DNA of 6,525 nt, from NCBI GenBank assembly GCA_002685435.1, contig NYXD01000016.1, positions 14,904 to 21,428 of the forward strand. The letters are read 5' to 3'. Positions 1 to 6,525 of this stretch are shown here, piece after piece. The notes under the pieces are model-generated. The model was not told where the DNA came from. It worked only from the letters and a program-made list of their open reading frames with translations, and did no database searches. Numbering within the stretch: the first letter of the stretch is position 1; each line of letters begins with the position of its first letter. Origin of the DNA: Cryomorphaceae bacterium (lineage in GTDB: Bacteria; Bacteroidota; Bacteroidia; Flavobacteriales; Schleiferiaceae). A program made the translations under genes and the position numbers.

Positions 1-951
1 ATACTTCTCTGTGAAACAAACACGGCTTGTGGGGCGTGCAGAAGCTGCAAAAGAGTTGAGAAACTCGAACATCCAGATTTAAATTTCACATTTCCTTTCG
101 TAAGTGGAGGAAACACTGGTACGGCAGACGACTTTTTAAAAGAGTTCAGAATGGCGCTTTTAAGCAACCCATTTCTCGATCCCGATAGTTGGCAGAGACA
201 AATCACCAGTAAAAACCAACAACTACAAATCCCTGTAAAAGAGATTCAAAACCTTCAGCAAAAATTAAGCTTAACAGCAGCCGAAGGAGGAAACCGTGTC
301 TTAATAATTTGGATGCCTGAACAAATCAAAGCCGCTGCATCAAATAAGCTCTTAAAACTCATAGAGGAGCCGCTGCCAAACACATTTATTATCCTCGTTT
401 CCCACAGGAAGAATCGGCTTCTTCCTACGATAGTGTCGAGATGTGCGCCATGGTCTTGCAAGCCCCTAGATGAATCTTCCTTTGACCTACACTTTGTGAA
501 CAGCCCAGAGCAAACAAAAAGATTGTTAAGCATGGTCTTCGCTCCCAACCTGGGCGCTGCAATAACCGCTTATGATGATCCTGAGAGTACTCAAATTGAT
601 CGGTTTGCGGCTTGGATGAGAACCTGCTACAAAGGTATGCCTGTGGAAATCACATCCGCCGTTAACGAGCTTGCTTCTCTCCCAAAAGAATCTGTTAAAA
701 CCCTGGTATTAAGGTCTTTACATTTTTTAGAGCGCGGTTTTTATCACAACGTTCAAAACACATCTAACAACGCAACAGACCTTGGTGCAATAAACGTTCA
801 AAGGTTAAGTAACGCCGTGGTTCCAAAGGGTGCCTCGGATATAACACAGTCGCTTAGTGCTTGCTTGCTGGATCTAGAAAGAAACGTCCATGTAAAAACT
901 GCGTTGACACACACCTCGTATGCACTTCACAACGCCTTCCGTGGTAACTAA
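1..951 (+). CDS. holB: DNA polymerase III subunit delta' (clamp loader), 5' end missing
   Basis: Delta' subunit of the clamp-loader complex, which helps open the sliding beta clamp and load it on primed DNA at the replication fork. The frame is open from base 1, so the gene starts outside the window; 316 residues are visible, and the first methionine in frame (base 151) is internal. Numbering from the window edge, residues 4-16 form a four-cysteine zinc module (C4, C10, C13, C16), followed by HPDLNFTFP, typical of Bacteroidota delta'. Residues 102-107 (IIWMPE) sit where Walker B lies in ATPase relatives, followed by NKLLKLIEEP (115-124) and the SRC motif at 146-148, which carries the arginine finger that acts on a neighbouring ATPase subunit. 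The Walker A region and N-terminus lie upstream of the window. The C-terminal half is divergent, as is usual for this family. The related gamma/tau subunit (DnaX) is less likely because the SRC region is followed by the short divergent C-terminus of delta'. The stop codon overlaps that of the convergent methyltransferase gene. Confidence 0.9.
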   Translation: MLLCETNTACGACRSCKRVEKLEHPDLNFTFPFVSGGNTGTADDFLKEFRMALLSNPFLDPDSWQRQITSKNQQLQIPVKEIQNLQQKLSLTAAEGGNRVLIIWMPEQIKAAASNKLLKLIEEPLPNTFIILVSHRKNRLLPTIVSRCAPWSCKPLDESSFDLHFVNSPEQTKRLLSMVFAPNLGAAITAYDDPESTQIDRFAAWMRTCYKGMPVEITSAVNELASLPKESVKTLVLRSLHFLERGFYHNVQNTSNNATDLGAINVQRLSNAVVPKGASDITQSLSACLLDLERNVHVKTALTHTSYALHNAFRGN

Positions 952-1829
952 GCGTTCCTGAAAACGTATATCAAAGAACTCTTGTTGTCTTTGCCTCCCT
1001 TCATGTTACTGATTGTGCCCCGAACTAGACCCCGCAACCAATGCTTTAACTTCTTCGTTGAAGCACCCTCTTTGTACTGTTCGCTAATAAGGCTTATATA
1101 ATAACTGTCTAAAGACATTGGCAACACCTTTTGCAGTTTAAATCCTTTGCGTTCTACTGCGGTCTTCATACTGTTTTTTGTAAAGTGGTGAACATGTATA
1201 GGTATGTCCCAGGCGGCCCAGGCGGCTCCATAATATTCAGCATCGTAACTTTCAGGGTTTGGTACTGCAACAATCAGGGTTGCTTTCTCTGACATCTTTA
1301 GCTTGAATGCCTCAAGCAGTTGGTCTAGATCATAAACATGTTCCAAAACATGCCACATGGTTATCACATCTACAGGTCCTTTTACTTCCTCTATAGAAGC
1401 GTATACCCTTCCAAAGTTGGCGGCTTTAGCACGAGCGCCCTCATTAATTTCTACACCCTGAACGTTGAATCCTTTTTGAGCCGTTTTTTCAAGAAACTGA
1501 CCCGTGCCACAACCATAGTCTAGAAGAGATTTACCGTGAGCATATTTAACTACGTAGCTGTGTTTCCAATTAAGGTTGATTCCCCTTAAAGTTTGGTAAA
1601 CTTTTGCAAACAACGAAGTCGCATCATCTGTGTGACTAATGTAATCGGGATTGTCATAGTAAGGCCCAACAGAAGCCTCCAAAACACGCGGATTGGTAAA
1701 CAAGTGGCCGCAATCATTACAAGACCATATATCAAAATCCTCTTTGCTTGTGCTGTAGTCTTTTACCGTTTGTTGAAACGATACTTTCTTTCCCAGGCAC
1801 GCAGGGCAATGTCTTAACTCCTCTTTCAT
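948..1829 (-). CDS. class I SAM-dependent methyltransferase with N-terminal CxxC pairs
   Basis: A 293-residue predicted cytoplasmic methyltransferase; the substrate is unknown. The N-terminus has two cysteine pairs, C8-x2-C11 and C37-x2-C40 (WSCNDCGHLFTNPR), that look like a small zinc ribbon. The Rossmann-type SAM fold follows: motif I DYGCGTG at 104-110, the acidic residue ending strand beta-2 at E127 (GVEI), and the post-motif WHVLEH at 159-164, followed by a segment (YYGAAWAAWDIP, then HVHHF) shared with the Methyltransf_23-like group of small-molecule, sugar and quinone methyltransferases. The ATG at 1827-1829 is the natural start, since the zinc-ribbon cysteines begin at residue 8. It lies 19 bases after the mnmG stop, with no Shine-Dalgarno sequence because a parS-like palindrome fills the gap. 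It is the last gene of the leftward block, and its position after mnmG is one I recall from flavobacterial genomes, which suggests but does not prove a link with translation. Its TAG stop interlocks with the stop of the opposing delta' gene. Confidence 0.88.
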   Translation of the reverse strand: MKEELRHCPACLGKKVSFQQTVKDYSTSKEDFDIWSCNDCGHLFTNPRVLEASVGPYYDNPDYISHTDDATSLFAKVYQTLRGINLNWKHSYVVKYAHGKSLLDYGCGTGQFLEKTAQKGFNVQGVEINEGARAKAANFGRVYASIEEVKGPVDVITMWHVLEHVYDLDQLLEAFKLKMSEKATLIVAVPNPESYDAEYYGAAWAAWDIPIHVHHFTKNSMKTAVERKGFKLQKVLPMSLDSYYISLISEQYKEGASTKKLKHWLRGLVRGTISNMKGGKDNKSSLIYVFRNA

Positions 1830-1831
1830 AT

Positions 1832-1847
1832 TGTTTCACGTGAAACC
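1832..1847. other. parS: parS-like centromere site (ParB binding), intergenic copy
   Basis: The sequence TGTTTCACGTGAAACC matches the canonical chromosomal parS consensus TGTTNCACGTGAAACA at 15 of 16 positions, differing only at the last outer base. Its core at 1833-1846 is a perfect 14-bp palindrome. In known systems ParB loads on such sites as a CTP-dependent clamp, spreads, and directs ParA- and SMC-dependent segregation of the origin region. The site takes 16 of the 19 bases between mnmG and the methyltransferase gene. An identical copy lies at 5740-5755, which makes chance very unlikely. An operator for a local transcription factor is the main alternative. Confidence 0.88.
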
Positions 1848-1848
1848 A

Positions 1849-3702
1849 TTACCTGCCCATATATATGAGCAATACATGTATGTCGCTTTGGCTGATGCCA
1901 CTTATTCTAGATGCTTGTGCTATCGTCGCCGGCTCGATCGCCTTAAGCTTGTCTCGACCTTCATAGCTTAAACCTTTTACTTTATCGTAGTCAAATTTGT
2001 TTGGTATAACCTTATTGTTAAGGCGTTTCATTTTAGCTACACTTTCTCGCTCTCGCTGTATATAGCCACCGTACTTAATGTCTATCTCTAGCTGCTCAAC
2101 AACATCTGAACGCCACCAGTCTTTCGATTCAAACTTAGAACTAAAGTCTTGAAGGCCTAGATTTGGTCGTGCCACTAGTTTACTTGTCTTTGTTTTTTCT
2201 GAGGCTCTTTTTTCTCCTCTCTCCTCTAGAACATCGTTTACAAAGCTTAGGGGCAGGTTCTTGTCTAGCGCAATTTTCCCCTCCGCCATCAGCCGCTCTT
2301 TTTCATCAAGAAGGGCAATGCGCTTACTAGAAGCTAGTCCTATTTCGTGACCCAGTTTCGTAAGCCTTATATCGGCATTGTCCTGACGTAATAACAACCT
2401 GTATTCTGCTCTAGAGGTAAACATTCTATACGGCTCATCCGTGCCCTTGGTGATAAGATCGTCTATCAAAACCCCTATGTAGGCGTCGTTTCTGCCTAAG
2501 ATGAATGGTGATTCGCCCCTGGTCTTCAAAACAGCATTTACTCCCGCCATAAGTCCTTGACACGCAGCCTCTTCGTATCCGGTGGTGCCGTTGATTTGTC
2601 CGGCAAAGTACAAGCCGCTGACTAATTTAGTTTCAAGGGTGTGTTTGAGCTGTGTAGGGGGAAAATAATCATATTCTATAGCATAGCCTGGGCGGAAAAA
2701 CTTAGCTTTTTCGAATCCTTTCACCTTGTGTAACGCCTCGTATTGAATTTCTACAGGCAGGCTTGAGCTAAACCCGTTTACATAAACCTCTACCGTGTTC
2801 CATCCTTCTGGCTCTACAAAAATTTGATGCGACGTTTTCTCAGAAAAACGATCTATTTTATCCTCTATAGATGGGCAATATCGAGGGCCTGTTCCGCGAA
2901 TGGCCCCATTGAATAGCGGAGAACGGTCGAAACCCTTCTTAAGAACATCGTGAACCTCTTGAGAGGTGTGTGTTATCCAACAGCTTCTTTGTTTTTTTAG
3001 AGCATACTCCCCATCAAAACTAAACTGACCTGGATGCTCATCACCGGGCTGCTCTTCCATAACTGAGAAATCTAAAGAACGTCCGTCTATTCTTGGTGGC
3101 GTACCTGTTTTCATTCTTCCTGCTTCAAAACCCATGGTTATCAGCTCTTCGGTAATACCTGTGCTTGCACGCTCACCCGCTCTGCCGCCACCAAAATTCT
3201 TATCACCGACATGTATCAAACCATTCATAAAGGTGCCTGAAGTGAGTATAACGGTTTCCGCTTCAAAGGTCAAGCCTAATGCTGTTCTCACCCCATGGAC
3301 TGTGTTTTCACTTACATTTAATCCTATGACCATGTCTTGAAACATGTTCAGCCCAGGTGTTTCTTCTAACAACTCCCTCCAATATTGAGCAAACAACATT
3401 CGATCACTTTGAACACGAGGGCTCCACATAGCGGGTCCTTTACTCCTGTTTAACATTCGAAATTGTATCATGCTCTTATCTGTTATACGTGCACTGCCGC
3501 CACCGAGCGCGTCAATTTCTCGCACAATCTGACCTTTAGCCACACCACCCATTGCTGGATTACAGCTCATTTGTCCTATCGTCTGCATGTTCATTGTGAT
3601 CATGAGTACGTTAGCGCCCATCTTTGCAGCGCTATACGCAGCCTCACAACCCGCATGACCTCCACCAACAATAATTACATCATATTTTTCGTCAAGAACC
3701 AT
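1849..3702 (-). CDS. mnmG: tRNA uridine-5-carboxymethylaminomethyl(34) synthesis enzyme MnmG (GidA)
   Basis: FAD-dependent enzyme that, with the GTPase MnmE, installs the (carboxymethyl)aminomethyl group at C5 of wobble uridine 34 in certain tRNAs, using methylene-tetrahydrofolate. The 617 residues match the usual full length. The FAD dinucleotide-binding motif GGGHAG is at 13-18, after [18 protein letters not shown] (46-58) contains C47, and [15 protein letters not shown] (272-286) contains C276; these correspond to the two conserved redox cysteines of E. coli MnmG (C47 and C277). Further family signatures are [15 protein letters not shown] (199-213), [18 protein letters not shown] (363-380), [22 protein letters not shown], and the C-terminal tRNA/MnmE-binding helical domain with [15 protein letters not shown] and [18 protein letters not shown] at the end. 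All key residues seen are intact. The ATG at 3700-3702 lies inside the end of ybeY, giving an 11-base overlap in a different frame and suggesting translational coupling. The protein has no signal peptide and should be cytoplasmic. Confidence 0.98.
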   Translation of the reverse strand: MVLDEKYDVIIVGGGHAGCEAAYSAAKMGANVLMITMNMQTIGQMSCNPAMGGVAKGQIVREIDALGGGSARITDKSMIQFRMLNRSKGPAMWSPRVQSDRMLFAQYWRELLEETPGLNMFQDMVIGLNVSENTVHGVRTALGLTFEAETVILTSGTFMNGLIHVGDKNFGGGRAGERASTGITEELITMGFEAGRMKTGTPPRIDGRSLDFSVMEEQPGDEHPGQFSFDGEYALKKQRSCWITHTSQEVHDVLKKGFDRSPLFNGAIRGTGPRYCPSIEDKIDRFSEKTSHQIFVEPEGWNTVEVYVNGFSSSLPVEIQYEALHKVKGFEKAKFFRPGYAIEYDYFPPTQLKHTLETKLVSGLYFAGQINGTTGYEEAACQGLMAGVNAVLKTRGESPFILGRNDAYIGVLIDDLITKGTDEPYRMFTSRAEYRLLLRQDNADIRLTKLGHEIGLASSKRIALLDEKERLMAEGKIALDKNLPLSFVNDVLEERGEKRASEKTKTSKLVARPNLGLQDFSSKFESKDWWRSDVVEQLEIDIKYGGYIQRERESVAKMKRLNNKVIPNKFDYDKVKGLSYEGRDKLKAIEPATIAQASRISGISQSDIHVLLIYMGR

Positions 3703-4087
3703 ATTTTTCTAAATAAGCCAACACTTCATCTTCTTTGCTGCGCATCACAGCGGCCTCTTCTATTGTCTTGTCTTTAAAGCCAATCAAATGAAGAATACCG
3801 TGCGCAATCACCCTTGATAATTCAGACTCATAAGTCAACCCTAGGGTTACTGCATTGTCCTTTACACGTTCCACACTAATGAATAATTCACCGCTAATCT
3901 TGTTGCCTCTTGAATAATCAAACGTTATAATATCAGTATAGTAATCATGATTAAGGTGTTTGTTGTTTATTAACAAAAGTTCATTGTCTGAAACCCCATA
4001 AACATCTATCTTCTTTAGCTGCGCTAATGGGTAGAGCTTGCTAATAGCGCTCTTTACTCCGTTCACTAATCCTACATCTTCAATCAT
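3692..4087 (-). CDS. ybeY: endoribonuclease YbeY (rRNA maturation factor)
   Basis: Metal-dependent single-strand RNA endonuclease of the UPF0054 family, involved in 16S rRNA 3'-end maturation and ribosome quality control. I choose the ATG at 4085-4087 (131 residues), two bases after the DUF4175 stop. A TTG at 4091-4093 would add two residues (133) and overlap that stop; ATG is the simpler start. With the ATG start, the metal-binding segment [11 protein letters not shown] is at residues 96-106: H96 and H100 match the first two zinc ligands of the canonical HGxLHLxGxxH motif, while the third position is D106 instead of histidine, a variant I recall as usual in Bacteroidota YbeY. Upstream, [10 protein letters not shown] and ISGELFIS (about residues 49-72) match the conserved TDVLSFpY and GDIvIs segments of the family. 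The C-terminal MRSKEDEVL is also typical. The gene overlaps mnmG by 11 bases and probably shares its transcript. The protein is small and soluble. Confidence 0.95.
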   Translation of the reverse strand: MIEDVGLVNGVKSAISKLYPLAQLKKIDVYGVSDNELLLINNKHLNHDYYTDIITFDYSRGNKISGELFISVERVKDNAVTLGLTYESELSRVIAHGILHLIGFKDKTIEEAAVMRSKEDEVLAYLEKYGS

Positions 4088-4089
4088 TA

Positions 4090-6525
4090 TCAACGCTTCT
4101 TCAGCACAGGCAAAGGTAAGTCGGTCTCCTTAGATTCTAATACCTTAAAATCAATGGTTTCTCCCTCCTGTGAACTTGCCTCATCACCCGACTCACTATC
4201 TCTTGTTTCGCCCAGTTCTTTTTTATTAAAAACACTTTTTTCTACACGCCATAAGCGCTCTTCTAATTCATTAAGGTCTTCTGTAGATTTTTGGTTGTTA
4301 AACAGCAGATCTTCCTTCATGCGCTTAAGTTTGTCGTTATTCTTACCTAACCGCTGTCCTGATTGTTCTAATGCTTTACTTGCCGCCTCTATTCGCTTCA
4401 ATAGCTCTTTTTCTCCTGGTTTCCCTGTAGACCCAGGTTTTGTCCCTTTTTCGCCATTCTTTGGGTCGCCTGATTTGCCTTTTTCTCTTCCACCAGGTTT
4501 TTTTGATGGTTTTGGTAGGCCTTTTTTACCTTCTTTACCCTTTCCCGCAGAAGCGGGTTTGCCCGATGAGCCAGGCTTCCCTTTTTTACAATTCTTCTTT
4601 GCTTGATTTAAATTCGATTTTTCGCTTTCTAAAAGAAAGTATAGCGCCTGATTAATATCATTTAGTGCTGTAACCGTATAGCCTATGTCCGCTTTTATAT
4701 CCTTGCCGCTTATTGACTTTAATTCAAGCGAACGCAATGCTTGCTCTAAAACAGCTCGTTTGTCAGAGAGTGCTTGATTTAATTTGGGTTCGTGTATTAG
4801 TAGTAGGTCTAAACTATCCTTAATTGCTGCTTCGTTTGCTAATACTGTTTGCTGCGATCGCGCTTTGTTAACAGCTAAAGACAACTCTTGTAATCCCTCC
4901 TGAAAAACACTTACAACCCAACCGTTCTTTAAAAGGCGTTTAATTCGTGCTACGTTATCTTCTTGTACCTCAGCTACACTATTTACTAAAAGTTCTTTTA
5001 ACTTTTTGCTAGCTTCTTTAGCTTGTTCCTCCCTGACTTTTCCCTCTTTATCAATATTCTTTATAAGGTCTGCAGACTCCTTTGTTTCTTTATGGTTGAG
5101 CTTATTTAAAGCCTCCGCTGCTGTCATTAACGCACTGTCTAATTCTTCATTACGTAATGAATCTACTTTACCTAGTAATTCTATTGCCTCTTCCATCCTC
5201 CATAACTCATCCAAGCGCTCTAGAAGTTTGTCTAGAGGTTCTCTTTTGGATAATTCCTTCTCTAAATAGGATTCTTCTTTTAAGACTTCTTTTCTTAGAT
5301 CTTCCGATAAAAGGTCCTCTAATTTGTTTTGTTCTCTAAATTGTTTGAGCGACTCTTTTTTGTTTTCTGCTACCGCTTTCTTTAATGAATGATCGGCGGC
5401 ATTTATTGATAGTTGCGTTGCGCTCAGTGATGGTCTTCTAATTTCTCTTTTACTCACGCCGCTATTTTTGTCCGTCGCTTTAATAGTTACTTTTGTATTG
5501 GAATTCCAAGCGAGTTTTATAGTGGAACTTACTCCCTGACTAATTATACGCTTGTCTTCTAGTTCTATGTTCAATATCCCATGATCATCATTAACTATTA
5601 GTGTAAGAGAATCGTTGTTGTTTTCAAACACACTAATAATTGGGGGTAGATCTTCTATTAAGACGGTTGGTATAACCTTAGTCCAATAATCAGTTGTTAG
5701 TTCAATAGGTTTTCCCTTCCATACAAAGCTTCTTCCATTTGTTTCACGTGAAACCTTAATTTTATCTTTTAATACACCTTGATAACTTATTGTTATGCGA
5801 GAGCCTTTAAAAGCTTTTATAGTGTCCTGTGCTGAATAACTATATAAATTCAAATACTCCGGTGGCGCTATCCTCGCGCTCCATGAAATTAGTTTCGGTA
5901 TGCTATCGCATATAATCTTCTGGCTTTTATAAAAACGACCGTTAAGTTCCCAGTCAATACTTTCATTCTTTATTATCATGAGTTCCGAAGTCATCGTTCC
6001 TTTATAAGAAGAAGTAAGAAGTGGGTGACTCAACTTTAAGACTTCGTTGAATGGGGTATGAATCGAATCTATCGGATCTAATAATATAGACGCTCGTGAG
6101 AAAGTACCATCAATAATTTCTCTCTTACTTTCCTTTAATAATGCTTTTGGACTACATATCACCAATGCTAGTAATAAAACAAAAGCCCCGCTTACAACGG
6201 TTAATGGAAGGTTTTTATAAAGTTCTTTTTTAAACCCCGGTATTTTATGATGTGCTTTTTTTAATACTATATTTCGTGCCCACAGGTCTAATGCTTCATT
6301 AGATAAGTCTGCTATCTCTTTAAGTCTTCCTTCATCATAATACCTAAGCCCAGAAGCAAGTTGTTTTAAAGAATAATATCTACTTAAAATACCTTGTATA
6401 AAGTATCGGATGGGCCAAAATATAAAGACCGCTATAGTTAGTAATAAAAGGATTCCTACTACCTTTCTAAATCTTACAAGATCAGGAATGTAATAATGGT
6501 TGTATACAGCCAACACAATAACTGC
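4090..6525 (-). CDS. DUF4175-family membrane and coiled-coil protein, 5' end missing
   Basis: A predicted inner-membrane protein of unknown function resembling the DUF4175 family of Bacteroidota. The frame is open to the right edge, giving 811 visible residues; the GTG at 6514-6516 is probably internal, because related proteins have a cytoplasmic start and a first membrane helix that should lie just outside. Numbered from that GTG, hydrophobic segments are at about 20-43 and 103-121. A long extracytoplasmic-type region follows, with the family-like patterns IAPPEYLNLYS (216-226) and LIVNDDHGILNIEL (306-319). Residues about 375-640 are charged, Leu/Lys/Glu-rich and probably helical or coiled coil. 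A Lys/Gly/Pro-rich linker spans 642-702. Next comes a helical tail, including LEERLWRVEKSVFNKKELGETRDSESG (751-777), which resembles a conserved C-terminal block (RLLEAEKA...RES) of Bacteroidota DUF4175 proteins. It is the first visible gene of the block, lies two bases before ybeY, and carries a parS-like site in its coding sequence. Family assignment is from recall of pattern and gene context; the function is not known. Confidence 0.78.
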   Translation of the reverse strand, partial: AVIVLAVYNHYYIPDLVRFRKVVGILLLLTIAVFIFWPIRYFIQGILSRYYSLKQLASGLRYYDEGRLKEIADLSNEALDLWARNIVLKKAHHKIPGFKKELYKNLPLTVVSGAFVLLLALVICSPKALLKESKREIIDGTFSRASILLDPIDSIHTPFNEVLKLSHPLLTSSYKGTMTSELMIIKNESIDWELNGRFYKSQKIICDSIPKLISWSARIAPPEYLNLYSYSAQDTIKAFKGSRITISYQGVLKDKIKVSRETNGRSFVWKGKPIELTTDYWTKVIPTVLIEDLPPIISVFENNNDSLTLIVNDDHGILNIELEDKRIISQGVSSTIKLAWNSNTKVTIKATDKNSGVSKREIRRPSLSATQLSINAADHSLKKAVAENKKESLKQFREQNKLEDLLSEDLRKEVLKEESYLEKELSKREPLDKLLERLDELWRMEEAIELLGKVDSLRNEELDSALMTAAEALNKLNHKETKESADLIKNIDKEGKVREEQAKEASKKLKELLVNSVAEVQEDNVARIKRLLKNGWVVSVFQEGLQELSLAVNKARSQQTVLANEAAIKDSLDLLLIHEPKLNQALSDKRAVLEQALRSLELKSISGKDIKADIGYTVTALNDINQALYFLLESEKSNLNQAKKNCKKGKPGSSGKPASAGKGKEGKKGLPKPSKKPGGREKGKSGDPKNGEKGTKPGSTGKPGEKELLKRIEAASKALEQSGQRLGKNNDKLKRMKEDLLFNNQKSTEDLNELEERLWRVEKSVFNKKELGETRDSESGDEASSQEGETIDFKVLESKETDLPLPVLKKR
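4411..4593 (-). other. Lys/Gly/Pro/Ser-rich low-complexity linker in the DUF4175-like protein
   Basis: Codons 642-702 (counted from the GTG at 6516) encode an almost pure mixture of Lys, Gly, Pro and Ser, with recurring short units such as GKPGS, GKPA, KGKEGKK and GSTGKPGEK. The segment has no hydrophobic core and a strong positive charge, and it joins two predicted helical regions. It reads as a disordered tether. The tandem units are irregular in both DNA and protein, so this is compositional bias and not a clean repeat array. A long frame open on the opposite strand here is a by-product of this composition. Confidence 0.75.
5740..5755. other. parS: parS-like centromere site (ParB binding), copy inside the DUF4175-like gene
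   Basis: TGTTTCACGTGAAACC occurs again here, identical to the site at 1832-1847; one further flanking T makes the shared stretch 17 bases. The perfect palindromic core is 5741-5754. It matches the canonical parS consensus at 15 of 16 positions, with the same outer mismatch. It lies entirely within coding sequence, where it encodes V-S-R-E-T (residues 255-259 from the GTG at 6516). Intragenic parS sites are common in other bacteria. With its partner 3,908 bp away it suggests a parS cluster near the replication origin. Confidence 0.87.

Noticed and set aside
255..548. 97-codon minus-strand frame inside the delta' gene
   Set aside because: It is fully antisense to a well-supported clamp-loader coding sequence and its translation has no recognisable motif.
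1338..1353. Inverted repeat CATGTT-CCAA-AACATG
   Set aside because: It is explained by the codons of the conserved WHVLEHVYD methyltransferase motif, is not repeated elsewhere and does not match parS.
2971..2985. TTATCCAAC, resembling a DnaA box, considered because parS sites suggest a nearby origin
   Set aside because: One imperfect box inside mnmG, with no cluster and no AT-rich unwinding region. oriC is not in this window.
4544..4557. Hairpin CCCGC-AGAA-GCGGG followed by TTT on the + strand, resembling an intrinsic terminator
   Set aside because: It lies deep inside the DUF4175-like coding region, on the antisense side, with only a three-base T run and no + strand gene to terminate. It is explained by Gly/Ala/Ser codons.
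4154..4606. 150-codon open frame on the + strand opposite the DUF4175-like gene
   Set aside because: It is antisense to the low-complexity Lys/Gly/Pro region, and its Ser/Phe/Pro-rich translation resembles no protein family. The minus-strand protein has recognisable features.
4854..4861. Octamer palindrome GCGATCGC (HIP1-like)
   Set aside because: A single copy inside coding sequence, and HIP1 abundance is a cyanobacterial trait; nothing else points to cyanobacteria.

Overview
This window looks like ordinary chromosomal housekeeping DNA from a member of Bacteroidota, most likely a Flavobacteriales-type organism. The placement rests on gene order and protein style: a DUF4175-family membrane protein, then ybeY, mnmG and a class I SAM methyltransferase on one strand is an order I associate with that group, YbeY carries the Bacteroidota-style GFKDK ending of its metal motif, and gene starts lack clear Shine-Dalgarno sequences. 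Coding density is nearly complete. I see no mobile element, CRISPR array, tRNA, rRNA, riboswitch or foreign-looking insert.

Layout. Positions 1-951 (+) hold the 3' part of a DNA polymerase III delta' clamp-loader gene, cut by the left edge. It meets tail-to-tail, with a four-base overlap of the two stop codons, a leftward gene block filling the rest of the window. Read in transcription order (right to left), that block is: a DUF4175-like membrane and coiled-coil protein (4090-6525, cut by the right edge), ybeY (3692-4087), mnmG (1849-3702) and a SAM-dependent methyltransferase (948-1829). The junctions are a 2-base gap, an 11-base overlap and a 19-base gap, so these four genes are probably one transcription unit whose promoter lies beyond the right edge. 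YbeY (rRNA maturation) and MnmG (tRNA wobble-uridine modification) both serve translation; the roles of the DUF4175 protein and the methyltransferase are not known from sequence.

The most notable signal is non-coding in nature. Two identical copies of a ParB-binding parS centromere site, TGTTTCACGTGAAACC (15 of 16 bases of the canonical consensus, with a perfect 14-bp palindromic core), lie 3,908 bp apart. One occupies almost the whole mnmG-methyltransferase gap (1832-1847); the other is inside the DUF4175 coding sequence (5740-5755). This suggests the window is in the origin-proximal partition region of the chromosome. I did not find evidence for a wholly new biological system.
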